From positions 43,034,001 to 43,098,000 of the forward strand of contig CM060840.1 of assembly GCA_030762175.1 (NCBI GenBank): a stretch of DNA of 64,000 nucleotides, given 5' to 3'. Position 1 is the stretch's first letter, and every line of letters begins with the position of its first letter. The DNA comes from Metallyticus violacea. Lineage: Eukaryota; Arthropoda; Insecta; Mantodea; Metallyticidae. Both the position numbers and the translations under genes were made by a program. The notes below the pieces were generated by a model. It ran no database searches. It was not told the DNA's origin and worked only from the letters and a program-made list of their open reading frames with translations. Shown in pieces: positions 1-12,507 of the stretch.

Positions 1-2080
1 AATGCATGTAAAAAGAAACTAGATGTAAGCCCAGTTTCAGCTGAATGGTTTATTTGTGTAAAATTGCATATGCGCTACAAGAAAAACGTCATACAATAGC
101 CGCCGCATTAAGTGTTGTCGTGATTGTTTTTGTTAAGCACTACTAAGTTCAGTAGTTCGGTCTAGCGAAACACTGGGAAGCTTTAAGTAGAACTGTTGGA
201 TCATTTTGCAATCCTATTACTGAAAGATGTTCAGATACATTCCTCTTAAACCGTTGGGGAATGAATTAACACCTCCCGCCGTCGTTAAGCTTCGGTGTTA
301 GCATGAATGCCTAGCCCTCTTTCTTCCAGAGGTAGAAACAAGAAACGCCATCACCTTCCATTGCGGGAAAGCATGCATTTATATCAGGCGACTCTACTTA
401 AACATGCATAGGATGGTCTTTCTTTCATAACTCTTCACCTCAACAAGTTTTGATTTATATTTTTAAGATATTTCCTATTTGCATGTCGGGATATCACACT
501 GCGCCAATTATAAGCCGAGAGTAAAGGCACACGGAGCTCAGAGAACCCCAGCTTACCTCCTCCTTCCAGTATCACGGCAATGCTACTCTAACGCTGAGGA
601 TTCAGTTCAACAGACACGTTCCTGTTGTTGCTATACAAAACGGACTAGCGGGTATTATTTATTTATTTTTTTTTTACCATTTTGTTAATTTTTACTTATA
701 TGTTTTTTTCTTCCAAGTTTGGGATTTCTTCTGCTTACTTATTCTCACGTAGGGAATGGGTGTTTAGCCTGTTCCGGCTCCCTGTCTCCTGTTTAAAATA
801 AATGTAATGCATTGGCTGATATTATACAAGGTACCTGAAGTTTTCCGTTAAGTTTGTTACAATTTGCATGTGTTCTTTTAGCAGGTATTTTCTTTGTGTT
901 TGTTCAGTTCCCAAAATAATACAAATATTTAATTTTTTTTTTTTTTGGATACCTTTCCTTAATTTTTATTCTGACACAGTTCACGAATTTCGTTTCTGTC
1001 ACATGTAATATTCTACTCTCTCCTTTAAACTAGTCTAGAGGAATAAGGTACGAAACTATTTTAATCTATGTATTATAGCAGAACAAGAAGAACTCAGGTA
1101 AGGAAATTTGCTTTTATAGCATATATTAAAAGCAATAGGTTTATATTTCGGCCGCTAAAATTAATTACCTTCTTTCGTCATCTGAGTATAATTCCACAAA
1201 TATCTATTTATTCACATGAATCTTCAAATGAGTTTATGCCAAAAAACAGCAAACTTTAGTTATTTTTTTTTTTTTACAAAACATATAATTATATAGTCCG
1301 AGGCATTAGCATAATGCAGCACATGAAAAAAGACAATTACTTTTAGCCAAATTGTTTGTCGAATAGCAACTAACATTCCATTTATATAGAATTATTTCTT
1401 AATAGACACAGAGATTTATAAGCTCTAAAAACGGAATTAGGAAGGAATGAAGTTATGCTGGTGCTAGACTGTACACACAGATGAGAGTGTATAAGGTTAA
1501 TAGCCACACAAAACCTCCCCTCTTACGTCTATCCTCAAGAGTTCTTGTTAACCTGCCAAGCTATGGTACATAGATTATTTCTTTGTGTTTGAGTGTATCT
1601 AATTTGATGTTAAATGCCTAAGACCCCCAATGCCTACTCCTTAACTTTTCGGCATTAAGTTCCACTACAACATTTTGAATTTCAAAGAAATATTAAAAAA
1701 ATATGGGGTTTCTGGTTCATTGTTATTTATAAATGCATTTTTTAAAATTAACTTTAATTTAACTTAGCGGTAGTTATGGGTGCTGTGTAGTTGAGCTCCT
1801 TTGAAAATTTTAGGATACATATCTTCTACGGGCTTATAGTTAAACCTGAGCGTATTCAGAAGATTGCAGATTTCCATATTTCCTTTTTAGTCAAACATTT
1901 TTGTGGAAATTTTTTAAAAATGATTAAAACATTGCGATTTGAATAACTATTGTGTGCTGGATAATGGATATAAATGACAACTTGGGCGAATTATTTCAGG
2001 CAGGGTCCTTTTTGATCGAAGTGTCCCATGAATTCACGTAAATAAGTAGGAAAAACCCTCACTTTGTTAGGAAACTAACC
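1..2080. other. Unique AT-rich DNA, no gene recognised
   Basis: Open frames here are short (under 70 codons), lack conserved motifs and are interrupted by T-runs. No SINE, tRNA or transposase motif was recognised on either strand. Confidence 0.5.
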
Positions 2081-2143
2081 CAACCGGGAATCGAATCCGG
2101 GCCCGCCGCGTGGGAAGCGCAAGCTCTACCCTAGACTACGGCA
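2075..2143 (-). repeat. tRNA-Gly-like relic (tRNA pseudogene or SINE head)
   Basis: On the minus strand a box-B-like GGATTCGATTCC motif and a 5-bp anticodon stem around the loop CTTCCCA (anticodon TCC if read as a tRNA) resemble tRNA-Gly. The acceptor arms do not pair, the T-stem has an A-C mismatch and position 37 is C, so a functional tRNA is unlikely. It is either a decayed tRNA copy or the head of a SINE whose body is not recognised. Confidence 0.5.
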
Positions 2144-2625
2144 GAAGTATGAGAATGGCTAAATATTTTGCAAAATTTATTTCAGATTATGACTGAAAAC
2201 AGGTACTTCGGGTTATGTGCCCAAAGGCAAACTGATGCATATATAGGTACAAGCACGCCTCGCACTCATACACAAACTCTCACGTGGCCAATAAACTTCT
2301 TAATCAAAGAGAATTTCTTGTGTTCAGCTAAGAAACGAACCTGGGACGCTAAGTACAGAAAGAATGTGTTCTAAAGATTGAAACGCATTCTGTAGTATCC
2401 ATTTTAAGCAATGTCCATTTGTTTTTGATTCATGATATTTAGCAGTTAAATTATGCAGTAACTTATTTTAATTTTATTTCGAAATCAGTTGTTTAACATA
2501 ATCATTTGCATAAACTTAGTCTCTCTTTATGTTGTTAAGGTTATGTTTTTAATAACTACAACTGTGTGAGTCACGCTAACTGTAATATTTACTTTAAGGC
2601 AAGGCTAAACAAAATTTCCGGTATT

Positions 2626-2647
2626 AAAAAAAAAAAAAAAAAAAAAA
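2626..2647. repeat. Poly(A) run, 22 bases
   Basis: A pure A-run directly precedes the mariner fragment at 2660-2905. Confidence 0.9.
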
Positions 2648-2659
2648 GCAAATGATTAT

Positions 2660-2905
2660 GTTGAAAACCTCACAAAGATCAATGTGAAGTGTGTCCCTCA
2701 CTCTCCCTATTGTCCAGTGTCATTTTCCTTTCCCCCAAATTGAAGAAATAACTTCGTGAGAGGCATTTTTCACCCTCAGAAGCAGTGGTGAAGGCTGTGG
2801 AGGCGTAGCTGAAGGACTTATCAATAATATTGTTTCCAGCATGTCTTCGAAAATTGCCAGAAACGGGACATTGCATCCAATGGGAGCTACTTTGAGATTT
2901 GGAAT
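2660..2905 (+). mobile_element. Mariner transposase C-terminal fossil
   Basis: In broken frames this stretch reads VSLTLPIVQCHFPFPPN and then HVFENCQKRDIASNGSYFE, the last part of a mariner-type (IS630/Tc1/mariner) transposase after the final catalytic Asp. Only roughly the last 80 residues remain, with frameshifts. It is clearly related to the fossil at 50207-50575, which shares the segment ending in HVFE.W.K, so both come from one mariner lineage. No terminal inverted repeat was found. Confidence 0.75.
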
Positions 2906-3302
2906 AAATTTACAACTTAAAATAGTACTTTGAATTAGTGTAGGCTTACCTTAAATTCAAATTATTTTTCAAAAAATATGATTAGTACACTTAGTTCCCA
3001 GGGACCGAGGACAGAGATAAAATTCGCCATTCATTATCACTTATGCATTATCCTGGAGTTCCAAGCAATCTTCCGAAAACGTTAATAATGATAATAAAAA
3101 AGTTCCGTTAAACAGGAACTGTGTAAAGTAAGCGAGTTCCTCACCGAGTTGAATAACTTTTAATAAAAATGAATATAAAATTCAAACTAGGCTTTATTAA
3201 TTAATAAAATGAAATAGGTTATGGCATTACTGTGTGGCATTAGGAGAACAAACTTAGAATTCTTGTAACCTATAAGTATTACAAAAATTTCCACTTTTTT
3301 AC
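2906..3302. other. No feature recognised
   Basis: AT-rich DNA without a conserved frame, ending at a trinucleotide microsatellite. Confidence 0.5.
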
Positions 3303-3370
3303 ATTATTATTATTATTATTATTATTATCATCATCATCATCATCATCACCATCATCATCCTATTATTATT
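3303..3370. repeat. (ATT)n/(ATC)n compound microsatellite
   Basis: An ATT run changes into a TCA run and then back to ATT, consistent with replication-slippage growth plus point mutation. Confidence 0.9.
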
Positions 3371-3527
3371 GATATTAAATCAATAAACTTAATGATATAT
3401 TATTAATTAAATGAAACGTATGACCACTGATAGACAAAGCTATACAGCATGAGTATTGTTAATCATTTTTAAGTGTAACTATGTTTATGAACTGAATTTT
3501 CAGATAAACCACTCACAAGTACTAATT

Positions 3528-3794
3528 TTTAGTGGTTAACGCCCGTTGAAACACCACATGCGGTGACACTGATGATGCATGAGAAGAAATTATAAATTAT
3601 AAATTGGGAAAGGACTTTTTTCATGTTCCAGGCCGAAGTTTACCTGCCCGGCATTTGCCATTTGCCATTTGCCATTTATGGGGACTGAGGAAAACCTAGA
3701 AAAAATCTCAACCAGGGAGGATGGTCCTAGAAGAAATCGAACCCAGACCTCCAGCTCAGGAGCACGTCCCTTAACGACCTCGGCCAACCACGCC
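3528..3794 (-). mobile_element. SINE-B copy 1
   Basis: A tRNA-derived SINE on the minus strand. Its head (at the right end) carries the GGCCGAGG...GTTAAGG box-A-like sequence and a degraded box B. The body has the family signature of a fold-back GGCAAATGGCAAATGCC-like stretch, here expanded by two extra ATTTGCC units, and CCAGGTTTTCCTCAGTCC. The 3' end CGGGCGTTAAC leads into a short T-run. No convincing target duplication is left. Confidence 0.85.
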
Positions 3795-3825
3795 TAAAAA
3801 TTTGGTTTCTGGTTTTCATAGACTA

Positions 3826-4200
3826 TTTTTCTTATTTGATTTAAATGGTATGTGCCGAGTTTTGTTGTGGAAATGGTGTGCTAGAGGAATTTTTAAATTT
3901 TGTGTTCGGGTAACCCCCTCCATAGTCCGATTTTACTGATTTTCAGAAATTACTTTTTATTTTATTTCAATGGCATATTCCAAGTTTCCTTAAAAAAGAG
4001 AAAATTTGGTTGCTAGCACGATTTTTATGTTTCACTTTAACCCCCACTCGTTTTTCTATCAAAAAACCCCACTCTAATAATCTAATTACACTCCTTTTCA
4101 TAAAATGTTTTTCTTATTTGATTTAAATGATATGCCGAGTTTTTTGCTGGTTAACGAACTCGGATAATTATTTTTTAATTGATGATTATACGCCAAGTTA
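3826..4200. repeat. Diverged tandem array, about four units
   Basis: The block TTATTTGATTTAAATG plus a following GCCGAGTTT recurs at about 3834 and 4111. Weaker relatives begin near 3955 (TTTCAATGGCATATTCCAAG) and 4170. Two of the units also share a TAACCCCC motif (3910 and 4040). The spacing is irregular (roughly 60 to 150 bases), so this is an old, eroded tandem duplication rather than a clean satellite. Confidence 0.6.
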
Positions 4201-4214
4201 CGTTGAGAAAAAAC

Positions 4215-4235
4215 AATATATATATATATATATAT
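4215..4235. repeat. (TA)n microsatellite
   Basis: A short pure TA run. Confidence 0.9.
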
Positions 4236-5389
4236 TATAGATAAATGCTTATTTTTGTATAAATTTGGGGTCTAGTAGGGTTGATGCAGATTTGGATAAA
4301 GTATTTAAAAAAAAACGTACCATGGGTACAACCGTGATAGTGCAATTCGCTTTAAAAATCGCTTAAAAACAAATATATTTTTTACGGGTAAAACCGCAAT
4401 AGCTTCATTACTTCGGAATTTGCTAAAATTAACAACAAATTCTGATCCGAATGAAGTAATTAGCAGATAATACGGAAATACAACTTAGATATACTTTCTT
4501 CCATGTTAAAACTCTTATATTTAGAACCTTGCAGTGAAATGTTCTATGGCTCAGCGAATGTGGATTCTGTATTTATAGGCGCAGTAGTAAAATGATAATA
4601 AATGTATAAGTAATAAAATTATGATAAACGTTAAGTAAAATAAACAGTATAACTACCTAGACTGCATCTGTTCATATAAGATAGAGAAATGTAATTAATT
4701 ATTTCGTGCTGCAGAAGCAACATTAATAATTTAGACACATAAATACATACTATTAGAGTTTAATTAAGCACTGACAGTACCAGTTTTGAAAATTGTAGAT
4801 GCATGTTTTTTGTGGCATGTTACGTACGGAGCGTCTCTATATAACATGGTCCGCCCGCGTGGCGGCTTCAGTATACGTAACAACGATACACAGCGGCGCG
4901 GTGTTTTGACACTGATAAAATGTTTATGTATTCATTCAATTTAAGCAAGATAGCGAAACTGCCTGCTGTCCTTTTATACGCGTACGACGTTTCCTATAAT
5001 ATGATGCCCGGAGATGCAACTTTCTGACAGGTATCATGCGTGAGGGGTGCTTTTGTCCCTGCATTCTGCCTTTTAATTTACACCTCTAAGATAAAACCCC
5101 CAGGGATTCAGGTTGGGGTACCAAGAGGATCGCAGTTTAACAGTAGCTACTGTGTTCTGAAACATTTGAAACAGTTCGTTCATGAGCGGTGGTGAAATTG
5201 AATGACTTTCTCGCCAATCAGTCAAATCTTCAAAAAGAGATCCAAAATCACATTCAAATACCAAGAAAGGAACGATTTCAAGAAATAATTTGGTCCAAAA
5301 ATCTTTCCATCACATTGGGGTATCTCGTATTCATTTCTGACTATTTTGGAATATACGTAGTAAACTCTACGTCCGCTATCTGCGTCTTA
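4236..5389. other. No gene recognised; weak transposase-like trace
   Basis: Mostly unique AT-rich DNA. A minus-strand frame near 5073-5130 contains NLNPWGFYLRG, which recalls the SPDLTPCDFYLWG block of Tc1/mariner-superfamily enzymes, but the rest does not support it. A GC-richer patch at 4840-4900 has no recognised function. Confidence 0.4.
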
Positions 5390-5640
5390 TATCATCGGCA
5401 GAGAGCAGTTTTGCCAGGAGGCATGTGAACAGCACACCGATACCCGCAGGTTGCCATCACGCGGCTTTCGAGATCGAAGGACGCTACCTCTCATCAGACA
5501 GCTCCTCAATTGTCCTCAAGAGGCTGGGTGTTTCCTTTCAAGTCTTCTCTTCGAAAATTTATAAGCTGGTATCAGATATCGAACCCAGGACCTTCCGGCC
5601 AGCATCCAGCAAAGCTATCCAATAAACCCAGGAGGCGAAA
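5390..5640 (-). mobile_element. SINE-D copy (tRNA head plus conserved central domain)
   Basis: On the minus strand a tRNA-like head with box B (GGGTTCGATATC, near 5577) is followed by a body containing GAGGAGCTGTCTGATGAGAG, then AGGTAGCG and GTGTGCTG.TCACATGCC. From memory this order resembles a SINE central domain seen in many hemimetabolous insects. Only one copy is present here, so family membership rests on recall of the pattern rather than on comparison within the window. Confidence 0.55.
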
Positions 5641-7365
5641 AAAACTAAACTAATCCATATTAAAAAAAGAAGCACTGCATTTGAATACTAATACAATGGT
5701 TGAATGGCAGACGGATATACAGCTCACCGAAGTATGTGACGTTCTTTGATATTCATGTTCTAGAAAACCACCGGTTTGAGAAAAGTTTGAAATACTCAGC
5801 ATATAAAATGAAAAACAAAAAAGAGCTTCGCTTTTCGAATTATATAAAATTTATATGTACTTATTTTATTTATAAATCTGCACTGTTGTAAAGCGTATAT
5901 TGTGAAAATTAACAAAATATATTTATACGTTGTTTCGAGATTGCTTAAAATCTCAGAAATGCTAATATAATGTTATGCAAAATTTTCTTTATAGAGAATA
6001 GCGATTATTTCAAAATATAAGAATTGAAAACTGGCAATTAAAATTAGTAAATTATCTTTCAAATTTTCCAAATTAAAAATAATGCATTATGTGGCTACCA
6101 TTTGCCTTAACATCCATTTGTAGGCTTCTTCTACATTGTTGATCAAACCGGTTTCAGCATTCAAGAAGGCGTTGTTTTAAATATTTAATATAACAGATTC
6201 ATCAATGTAGTAAACTACCTATTGCAATTAACATCACACAAAACAGTCCACAGGAATAAGTCGTGGACTTCGAGACATTTGCTGCTATGAAGTCAACAGA
6301 TAAGTTGTCATATTCACTTAAATGCTTAATGAAAACCTTATCCTCGTTTCTTAAGTAACCCCCTTATTCGTTAAATTAGAAGCCAATGCGAAAGAAAACA
6401 CATTTAGACGATTACACAATAAACGACAAAAGTCTTCAAGCGTAATAAATAGCATATAATTAAATATTGCAGTTCTGAAATCAGCATTTAAGTGCAATTA
6501 TTGTGAATATTTATATCGTATGTTCTTTTCTTAATTCATTTTATATGTATAATGATATGATATTAAGTCGAGAATATATTAAATATAAAAAGCACAGAAG
6601 CATGATAGTACATAGGTATTATAAATATAGAGGGCTTTAGTTATAAACTCTGTCCAGTTACAAGGAGTTTTAAATATCGACTCCTAGGAGCCCGCTACAC
6701 AGTACCTCAATCAGCTCCCTTCTCTTGAATGTCGCTTTCTGAACCTGATCCGTGCCGGTCACAGGGGAGCATACATTCACGAGGTGTCAGACAGTCGATA
6801 ATAAAGCAACTTATTTTTGTAAGTAAATGTTATTTTAAATATGAATTTATTTAGAACGTTCCTGATCAATTGTCCCCTTCCAGAACTGAACTAACAATGT
6901 TGTGCATAAATATGCTTTTGTGCAAAACAAAAACAACGGATGAAAATATGCAGTATTTATAGTGGAAAAGCTAAACTCACTTTGCGTAAATCTTGAACGT
7001 TCGCCAACAAAATCACTCTCGAAATTAGCACAAAAAGTGAGGGTTCGTAATGTACATTAGCAATGAAGCCAGAAATATTGTGGTGATCGACTTTATCATG
7101 TGTTTTTCCGATACAACGCCTATTTAACCGAAGCTGTAAGGCAAAACATACAATTTAGGAAAGAGGTTGAAGTGCGGAGACAACCAGGTGCTGCACGCTT
7201 AGTAGCCGAGGCATAAAATCCAGCTTGAGCGGACAAGGTTTATTACTAAAGCCCGGTACTTACCGTTGGCTTTAACAGTGCTATATAATTTAATTGATAA
7301 TCAAATAAATGTTCAAAGATAAAGCACAAAGGATGAGAAATATTGAAGCTGGAAAAAGAGATGGA
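5641..7365. other. Unique AT-rich DNA, no feature recognised
   Basis: No conserved frame, SINE or transposase motif was found. A less AT-rich stretch at 6660-6790 has no recognised function. Confidence 0.5.
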
Positions 7366-7374
7366 CTGTACCAA

Positions 7375-7662
7375 TGTTGTTCATTTGATTTATTTAAGGA
7401 TGCTCTTTAACATCTCAGGTCATCAGCTTCCCATTCAATTTAGGGCGTGCAATGCCCGATATATTTTGCTCAGAGGGCTTGAGGTTCTTTTTCGTGCAGT
7501 AAATGTATGACACGGGACCCACGGCTTTACTTCCCTTCCAAAGGATGCCATACTTAGGGTTTTTAGGCAAGAAAAATTTCATCGACCCTGGCTGGGACTG
7601 AACCCTCGATCTTGGGCCTACAAGGCACGTATGGATACACTGGACCATCAGGACCGACCCGG
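7375..7662 (-). mobile_element. SINE-A copy 1, full length, with target duplication
   Basis: A full-length SINE-A in minus orientation. The head at the right end includes the GGTCC.GGTGGT start and a partly decayed box B. The body carries the family core (GGCTTCCTT..GAAGGGAAGTAAAGCC, the TACGGCACGAAAAAGAACCTCAAG region, and the GACCTGAGATGTTAAAGAGC 3' part). The 9-base sequence CTGTACCAA flanks it at 7366-7374 and 7663-7671, a target-site duplication that fixes the ends. Confidence 0.93.
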
Positions 7663-7671
7663 CTGTACCAA

Positions 7672-10600
7672 GAACATATAACGATGTACCCATAGACCAA
7701 TTTACAATAGCGGTATGTTAAAACCACGAAAATATCACAATGAAATAACAAGATAAAACGACGTCTACCACTAGCACAGTGCGATTACTGGTCTTGATTT
7801 GACGTTTATATATTTGCTGCTCTTTGCTAAAAGATTCTGGGGTTTCCTGCATGATTTGCATTTGTCGATATGATGACAAGAGTACATTTGTTAAGAATTT
7901 TCAGAAACTTTCCGCGAAGATGTTTTGAACAATAAAAAATGTATCTAGTCGTTGGCTGTTAGATACAACTGAAGATATGAGTAATAATGTTAGAGGCTGT
8001 GAAATTGATTCCCATAATAAATGTCACTTCAACGTTTTAAGATATTAAAGGACGTCTGTATGAATTCCTGAACTCAAAATTAACTTTAAAGGAATTGTTA
8101 ATTAATTTAATAAATTCTTTACGTAAATTTAATAATAATTACTCCTTGCTTTGCTTTTTGCTTAAAACTGCCCTTTTTAAATAATATTAACAAAAACGTG
8201 AATGCCGTTTAAAAACTAAACAACCATTTCTATATTTCACACTTTATAGCAAAATGCATTTGAAAAACTTTATCCCATATTTAGTGCTGATAAAATAACT
8301 ATCACATCAATTTTATTATAGTAAAATTCAGCATTTATAATGGTAATATAACAGTATACAATTGAACAAGAAAGTTATTGAATTTCTATTGCGTATCTTT
8401 GTGACAAGATTATTCTTCGCTTAATTGTGCAGTGCGTACTGAGCCAAGGTCACGCCAGTCGTCTGTCATAAGCATAACGTTCCTGCTCTGATGACTGCAA
8501 CAGTTAGTCGCAGTTTGCTGTTGCGAGAGCAGGCATTGTTTTTGTGTTGTTAGGGTTATTGATATGAGAAACAATGAACTGTACAGGTATAGTATTTCGT
8601 AGAGGAACTTACAGAAAATATCACGTTAGTACCTATTATGAAATTAAACTAATATTAGATGCATGCTATTATTGATAAAGGTGATTAAAAATGCGCGGGG
8701 AGCTTGAGCGGCGAGTGGCCCGACTTTGGCCCAACGTAACTTGGGTTCAGCTGCGGACACGAGCCAAAAACAACTCTCTATATAGATAAGCAAATCTATT
8801 AAATAAAAATGTTTTATTTATGACAGTGAAATTATAATGGTAAGTGAAATAAAATAAAAAAAAAAACTAAGAACGAGGATCAAGTTTTAAAGCAAATGAC
8901 ATCTGTTGTCAACATTAAATTACACAGAACCGAATAAGCAAAATGGACTTAATCTTTGCTGCAAAGTAGCGATTTGTCACAAGTTCAAGCTCTCGACATG
9001 TTACTGATGGATTGACGCCGCGCTAGCACATGCATATTAACAGCTTATAATTATTGTGTTGAAGTTTCCAAAAGCCGACCCCACCCCGAAACTTCATTTA
9101 ATTTTCATTTACATCGTGTTTCGCATTAACCAGGCGCTTTGTGAAGACCTGCGGAGAAGATAAACACTAGAAGTGAAACGGTAGCTTTCCGTGTGCATCC
9201 AAGTGCTTCACAAATATGTGTCTTGGTTTTTATTGGTACAGAAGCTTGTACTATCGTTCAGGAACTAAAATGCCAGTTTGGCGAAATCTGAAATGTACAT
9301 ACACTTTAACATTGTTTTACTGTTTTCATAACACAAAGAATGATTACGCAAGTGTGTTCCATAAAAAATTAAGGGATTTGCCGGTGTATAAACTTCCTTC
9401 GTATAAAACGCACCCCAATTTAAGGTGTTTTTGGAGGAGGAACTAAAATTGAAAATAAAACATGACGATTTAATGAAATGAATTAATAAAATAATAGGTT
9501 TTAATTATTCAATGACATTTTGAGACCTGCAAAACCAATATTACTGTTTCCTAACCATTTTCTCTCAGTAATATAAGCATCTCTTTATAGAAGCGCTAAT
9601 TCTCTCTTCCATTAATGGTATTGCTAAATCAAACTTTAGGAAAGCTTTAACAATAATTTGTTAATTCAATTCCAACCAGATGCCAGTCACTAGCATACCT
9701 TTGACAGTGCTCGACAGTGAATGAGAGGTGTGATACCCGAGGCCAACGTAGCAGTTTGATAAACCACGCTCGCCCCGAACCGAATAGTCCGACTGGCTCT
9801 GAACGACGATCATTGACCAATACATTCCCCTCCACCGTGTCGATCTTCATATAATTGGATGAAACGGTAGTTGCCTTGTCTATTTGTTAAACTAAGATTT
9901 TACGTTATATTTTATCTATGTATATTACCGTTCATTAATTTTAATGTACTTGTTATGTGTGAGGGAAAACTTTATGACCAGAATTCTGCAAGGAAAAATA
10001 AAAATCTATTGTTATTAATAATGAACTTGGTAAGATAATGGTTGTATTTAAAGGGCATTAGATAATATTTATGTGCTGAATATGTTTTTCTGGCTTACCA
10101 AAATATAATACTTTTCTGTTGCCATTATAGTAAATTCAATGCATATTCACTGTAATATATTATTTTTCAGTACTAATTATTCTTTTAAGACACCGCTGCA
10201 GCTTGTTTCGAAGACGCTCGAACTAACTTTCTCTTTACCCATACATCACTCATTTCTGGAGTCTGAAACTTGCTCTTAATGCTTCCCTGCCTAATGTATA
10301 GACACACGGCAAATGCAGGAACATGTAATTTGTATGTATTCCTTCACTAATCTGATGATTGCTACCCTTCAAGCGGCATAGATCGCGTGCGAGATATCTA
10401 CCATCTCTTTGCCTCTATCTTATACGACTGCTCTTGCTTTAAAGACCTGTGCATCTGCTTTAAGATTTCAAACGAAGATGAAAACTACTCTCCAAATCCT
10501 AACGGGACAATAAGAGAAATAAATAGTCATGCATAATTTTTGTTTACTTTATTTATTTCTAAAATATATTCAGTATATTTAGGAAAATAAACACTGCTAT

Positions 10601-11660
10601 GAAGTGTTTTTATTTTAAGCAACTGAATGAAATCGACAAAATAGATTTTGGATAGTTAATTTTAGGTTATAATTTCTTATAGTTAATACAATAAGTAGAG
10701 TAGAGTCCCGTAATCAGAACTAAATGGGATCGCTGCCTGTTCGAATTGCTACTGACTTTCGATAAAGTCTATGGTGACTAATGAAACAATTTCAGCTCCC
10801 TAATTTTACATAAAATTGTAGTCAGTGGACGAGTGTTTTACAGAAACTAAATCTAGCATATAGAAAAAACCTTTTATGTTCCTTATTAAAAACAAGGACA
10901 TTTCACTGTCTCTGCTTCAAAAACTAAAGAAAAGAAAATTGAATCATATAATTTAGTCATGGAATATCAGCCGGCAATCGAGAAGAAAATATGGCGTAGT
11001 CTCAATTTAATGGAAAGTCCAGAACAGACTGCATGAAGAATAAACTGCTACTGGTCTTCATTCTGCAATCTATTTTTTCTGCATTGTGTCACATTTAAGT
11101 TTAATTTAACCGGATTTTTGGTTTACCCAGTTTCAGATTAAAGGGAATCCACTGTATGTACAAACACTTAAAATGTAAATCTATTTCCCAGTGTTAAAGG
11201 ATACTTTACGAGAAAGTAAAAGTAATTACTCTTTCGTTCAGTAATTACTATTGAACAGAATATATGAAATATCAAGAGAGCGAGTTTGGCAAATTTAAGG
11301 TACTAACATACGTTTTGAAACAGCCTTCATGGCCTACCCGCACTAAAATATGAATATAATACAATATGTATGTTGCAAACTTAATCATTATATTTTGGCA
11401 TTGTAACTAGTAATATAAATATTATGTATATATGTGTATATACTAATGTTTAACTTCAATATGTGAAATGCCTGCCGCCAAAAGAGAAAGTTCAGTGGCG
11501 TAGCTATTTACGGGAGTCCCGAAAGTCAAGGAGGTCATGAACCGCTATACAAAGGAAGAATAAATCCAAAGGGACCAGTGTTATTCCACTTCTTAAAAGA
11601 TTACTGTTGGAGAATGTTAATAAAGCCAAGACCTTTTAAATACGTTAAGGGGAATTAACT
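7672..11660. other. Unique AT-rich DNA, about 4 kb, no gene recognised
   Basis: Short frames only. The minus frame at 9647-9850 (67 codons) is in GC-richer DNA but matches no family. Stretches at 8440-8560 and 8690-8780 are also GC-richer without a recognised function. No repeat family of the window occurs here. Confidence 0.5.
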
Positions 11661-12486
11661 TGTCAGCTGTTTGTATAGTTAACTCTAAACCAACCAATGT
11701 GAATAAATGTTTTACATTTACAAATAGCAGCGGGTGGCATGCGCTGGAAGCTGAATTTGAACCAGCCAATAGTAGATGTATATTTTGAATGTTTAAAGCA
11801 AGGCACAGGACTTGCGCATGCTCGTATGGCCCCTTAGTGAAGCCAACGATCAGTTAATTTATTTGGAATATATAAAATGGCATTTGCTCCGCTAGGGCGC
11901 TGACTTCATAAACACAGTTCAGCATTCAGCAATTAAGTTGTAACAACTACACGCCGCGACACTAATCTAGAGGCCTTACATTCTGCGAGGACGCAGTTCA
12001 TATACTCAGTTCGCAGAATCAGTTCATCGTCAGATACTCAGATACTCAGTTCTGATACTTAGATAGCAGAGAGAAACTCACATTCAAATCACACACGCGG
12101 AATAAACCCTACAATCGACGCGAGCATTACAATAAGTTGTACTTCGGACAATGTTGCGGCAGTTAATTTTATATTTGACGTAATTAAGTTCCACCTTACG
12201 CAGAACACCAGAGGGCGTGAAAGATCTTGCGAACAATAAATAACCATACTTATTCCGATCTACTCATCGCGTGATTATTAACACAGTCGATATACTCTCC
12301 CAGTCCTGTTGAGCACGAGTAACAAAATAGCAGAACAGAACCCTGAGATATTGTCATGAAGCGTGTATAGCAACACCAAAGCGACCAATAGTCAATTAAC
12401 GATACGCCGCTTCAAAATATGGTAATCAGTAACAAACCCGCTTCATAATTGCCGACCAACCTGTGACCAGCGACTAAACCGCTTCA
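11661..12486 (+). mobile_element. LTR of a retrotransposon, copy 1 (approximate bounds)
   Basis: This segment is homologous, in inverted orientation, to 17251-17904. It begins TGTCAGCTG and ends GCTTCA, fitting the TG...CA rule. It contains a TATA box (TATATAAAA, 11869-11877), a later AATAAA (12235-12240) and short GATACTCAG direct repeats near 12035. A lysine-tRNA-type primer-binding site follows 4 bases after the end. Sense is plus. No gag or pol frame follows, so the internal region is lost. The 3' border is uncertain because CCGCTTCA-led units repeat there (see findings). Confidence 0.75.
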
Positions 12487-12490
12487 AAAT

Positions 12491-12507
12491 TGGCGCCCAG
12501 CGTTGGG
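12491..12507 (+). other. Primer-binding site, tRNA-Lys type
   Basis: TGGCGCCCAGCGTTGGG matches the complement of the tRNA-Lys(CUU) 3' end at 15 of 17 positions. It sits directly after the LTR copy, where reverse transcription would be primed. A weaker PBS-like segment lies upstream at about 12458-12475. Confidence 0.65.

Noticed and set aside
2075..2143. Functional tRNA-Gly gene
   Set aside because: Acceptor stem does not pair, the T-stem has a mismatch and the base after the anticodon is C; a relic is more likely.
5073..5264. Minus-strand frame with an NLNPWGFYLRG motif as a transposase
   Set aside because: Only one short motif resembles the family and the flanking residues do not align; too weak to call.
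9647..9850. 67-codon minus-strand frame in GC-richer DNA as a gene
   Set aside because: No family match, no splice or promoter context, and its length is within chance expectation.
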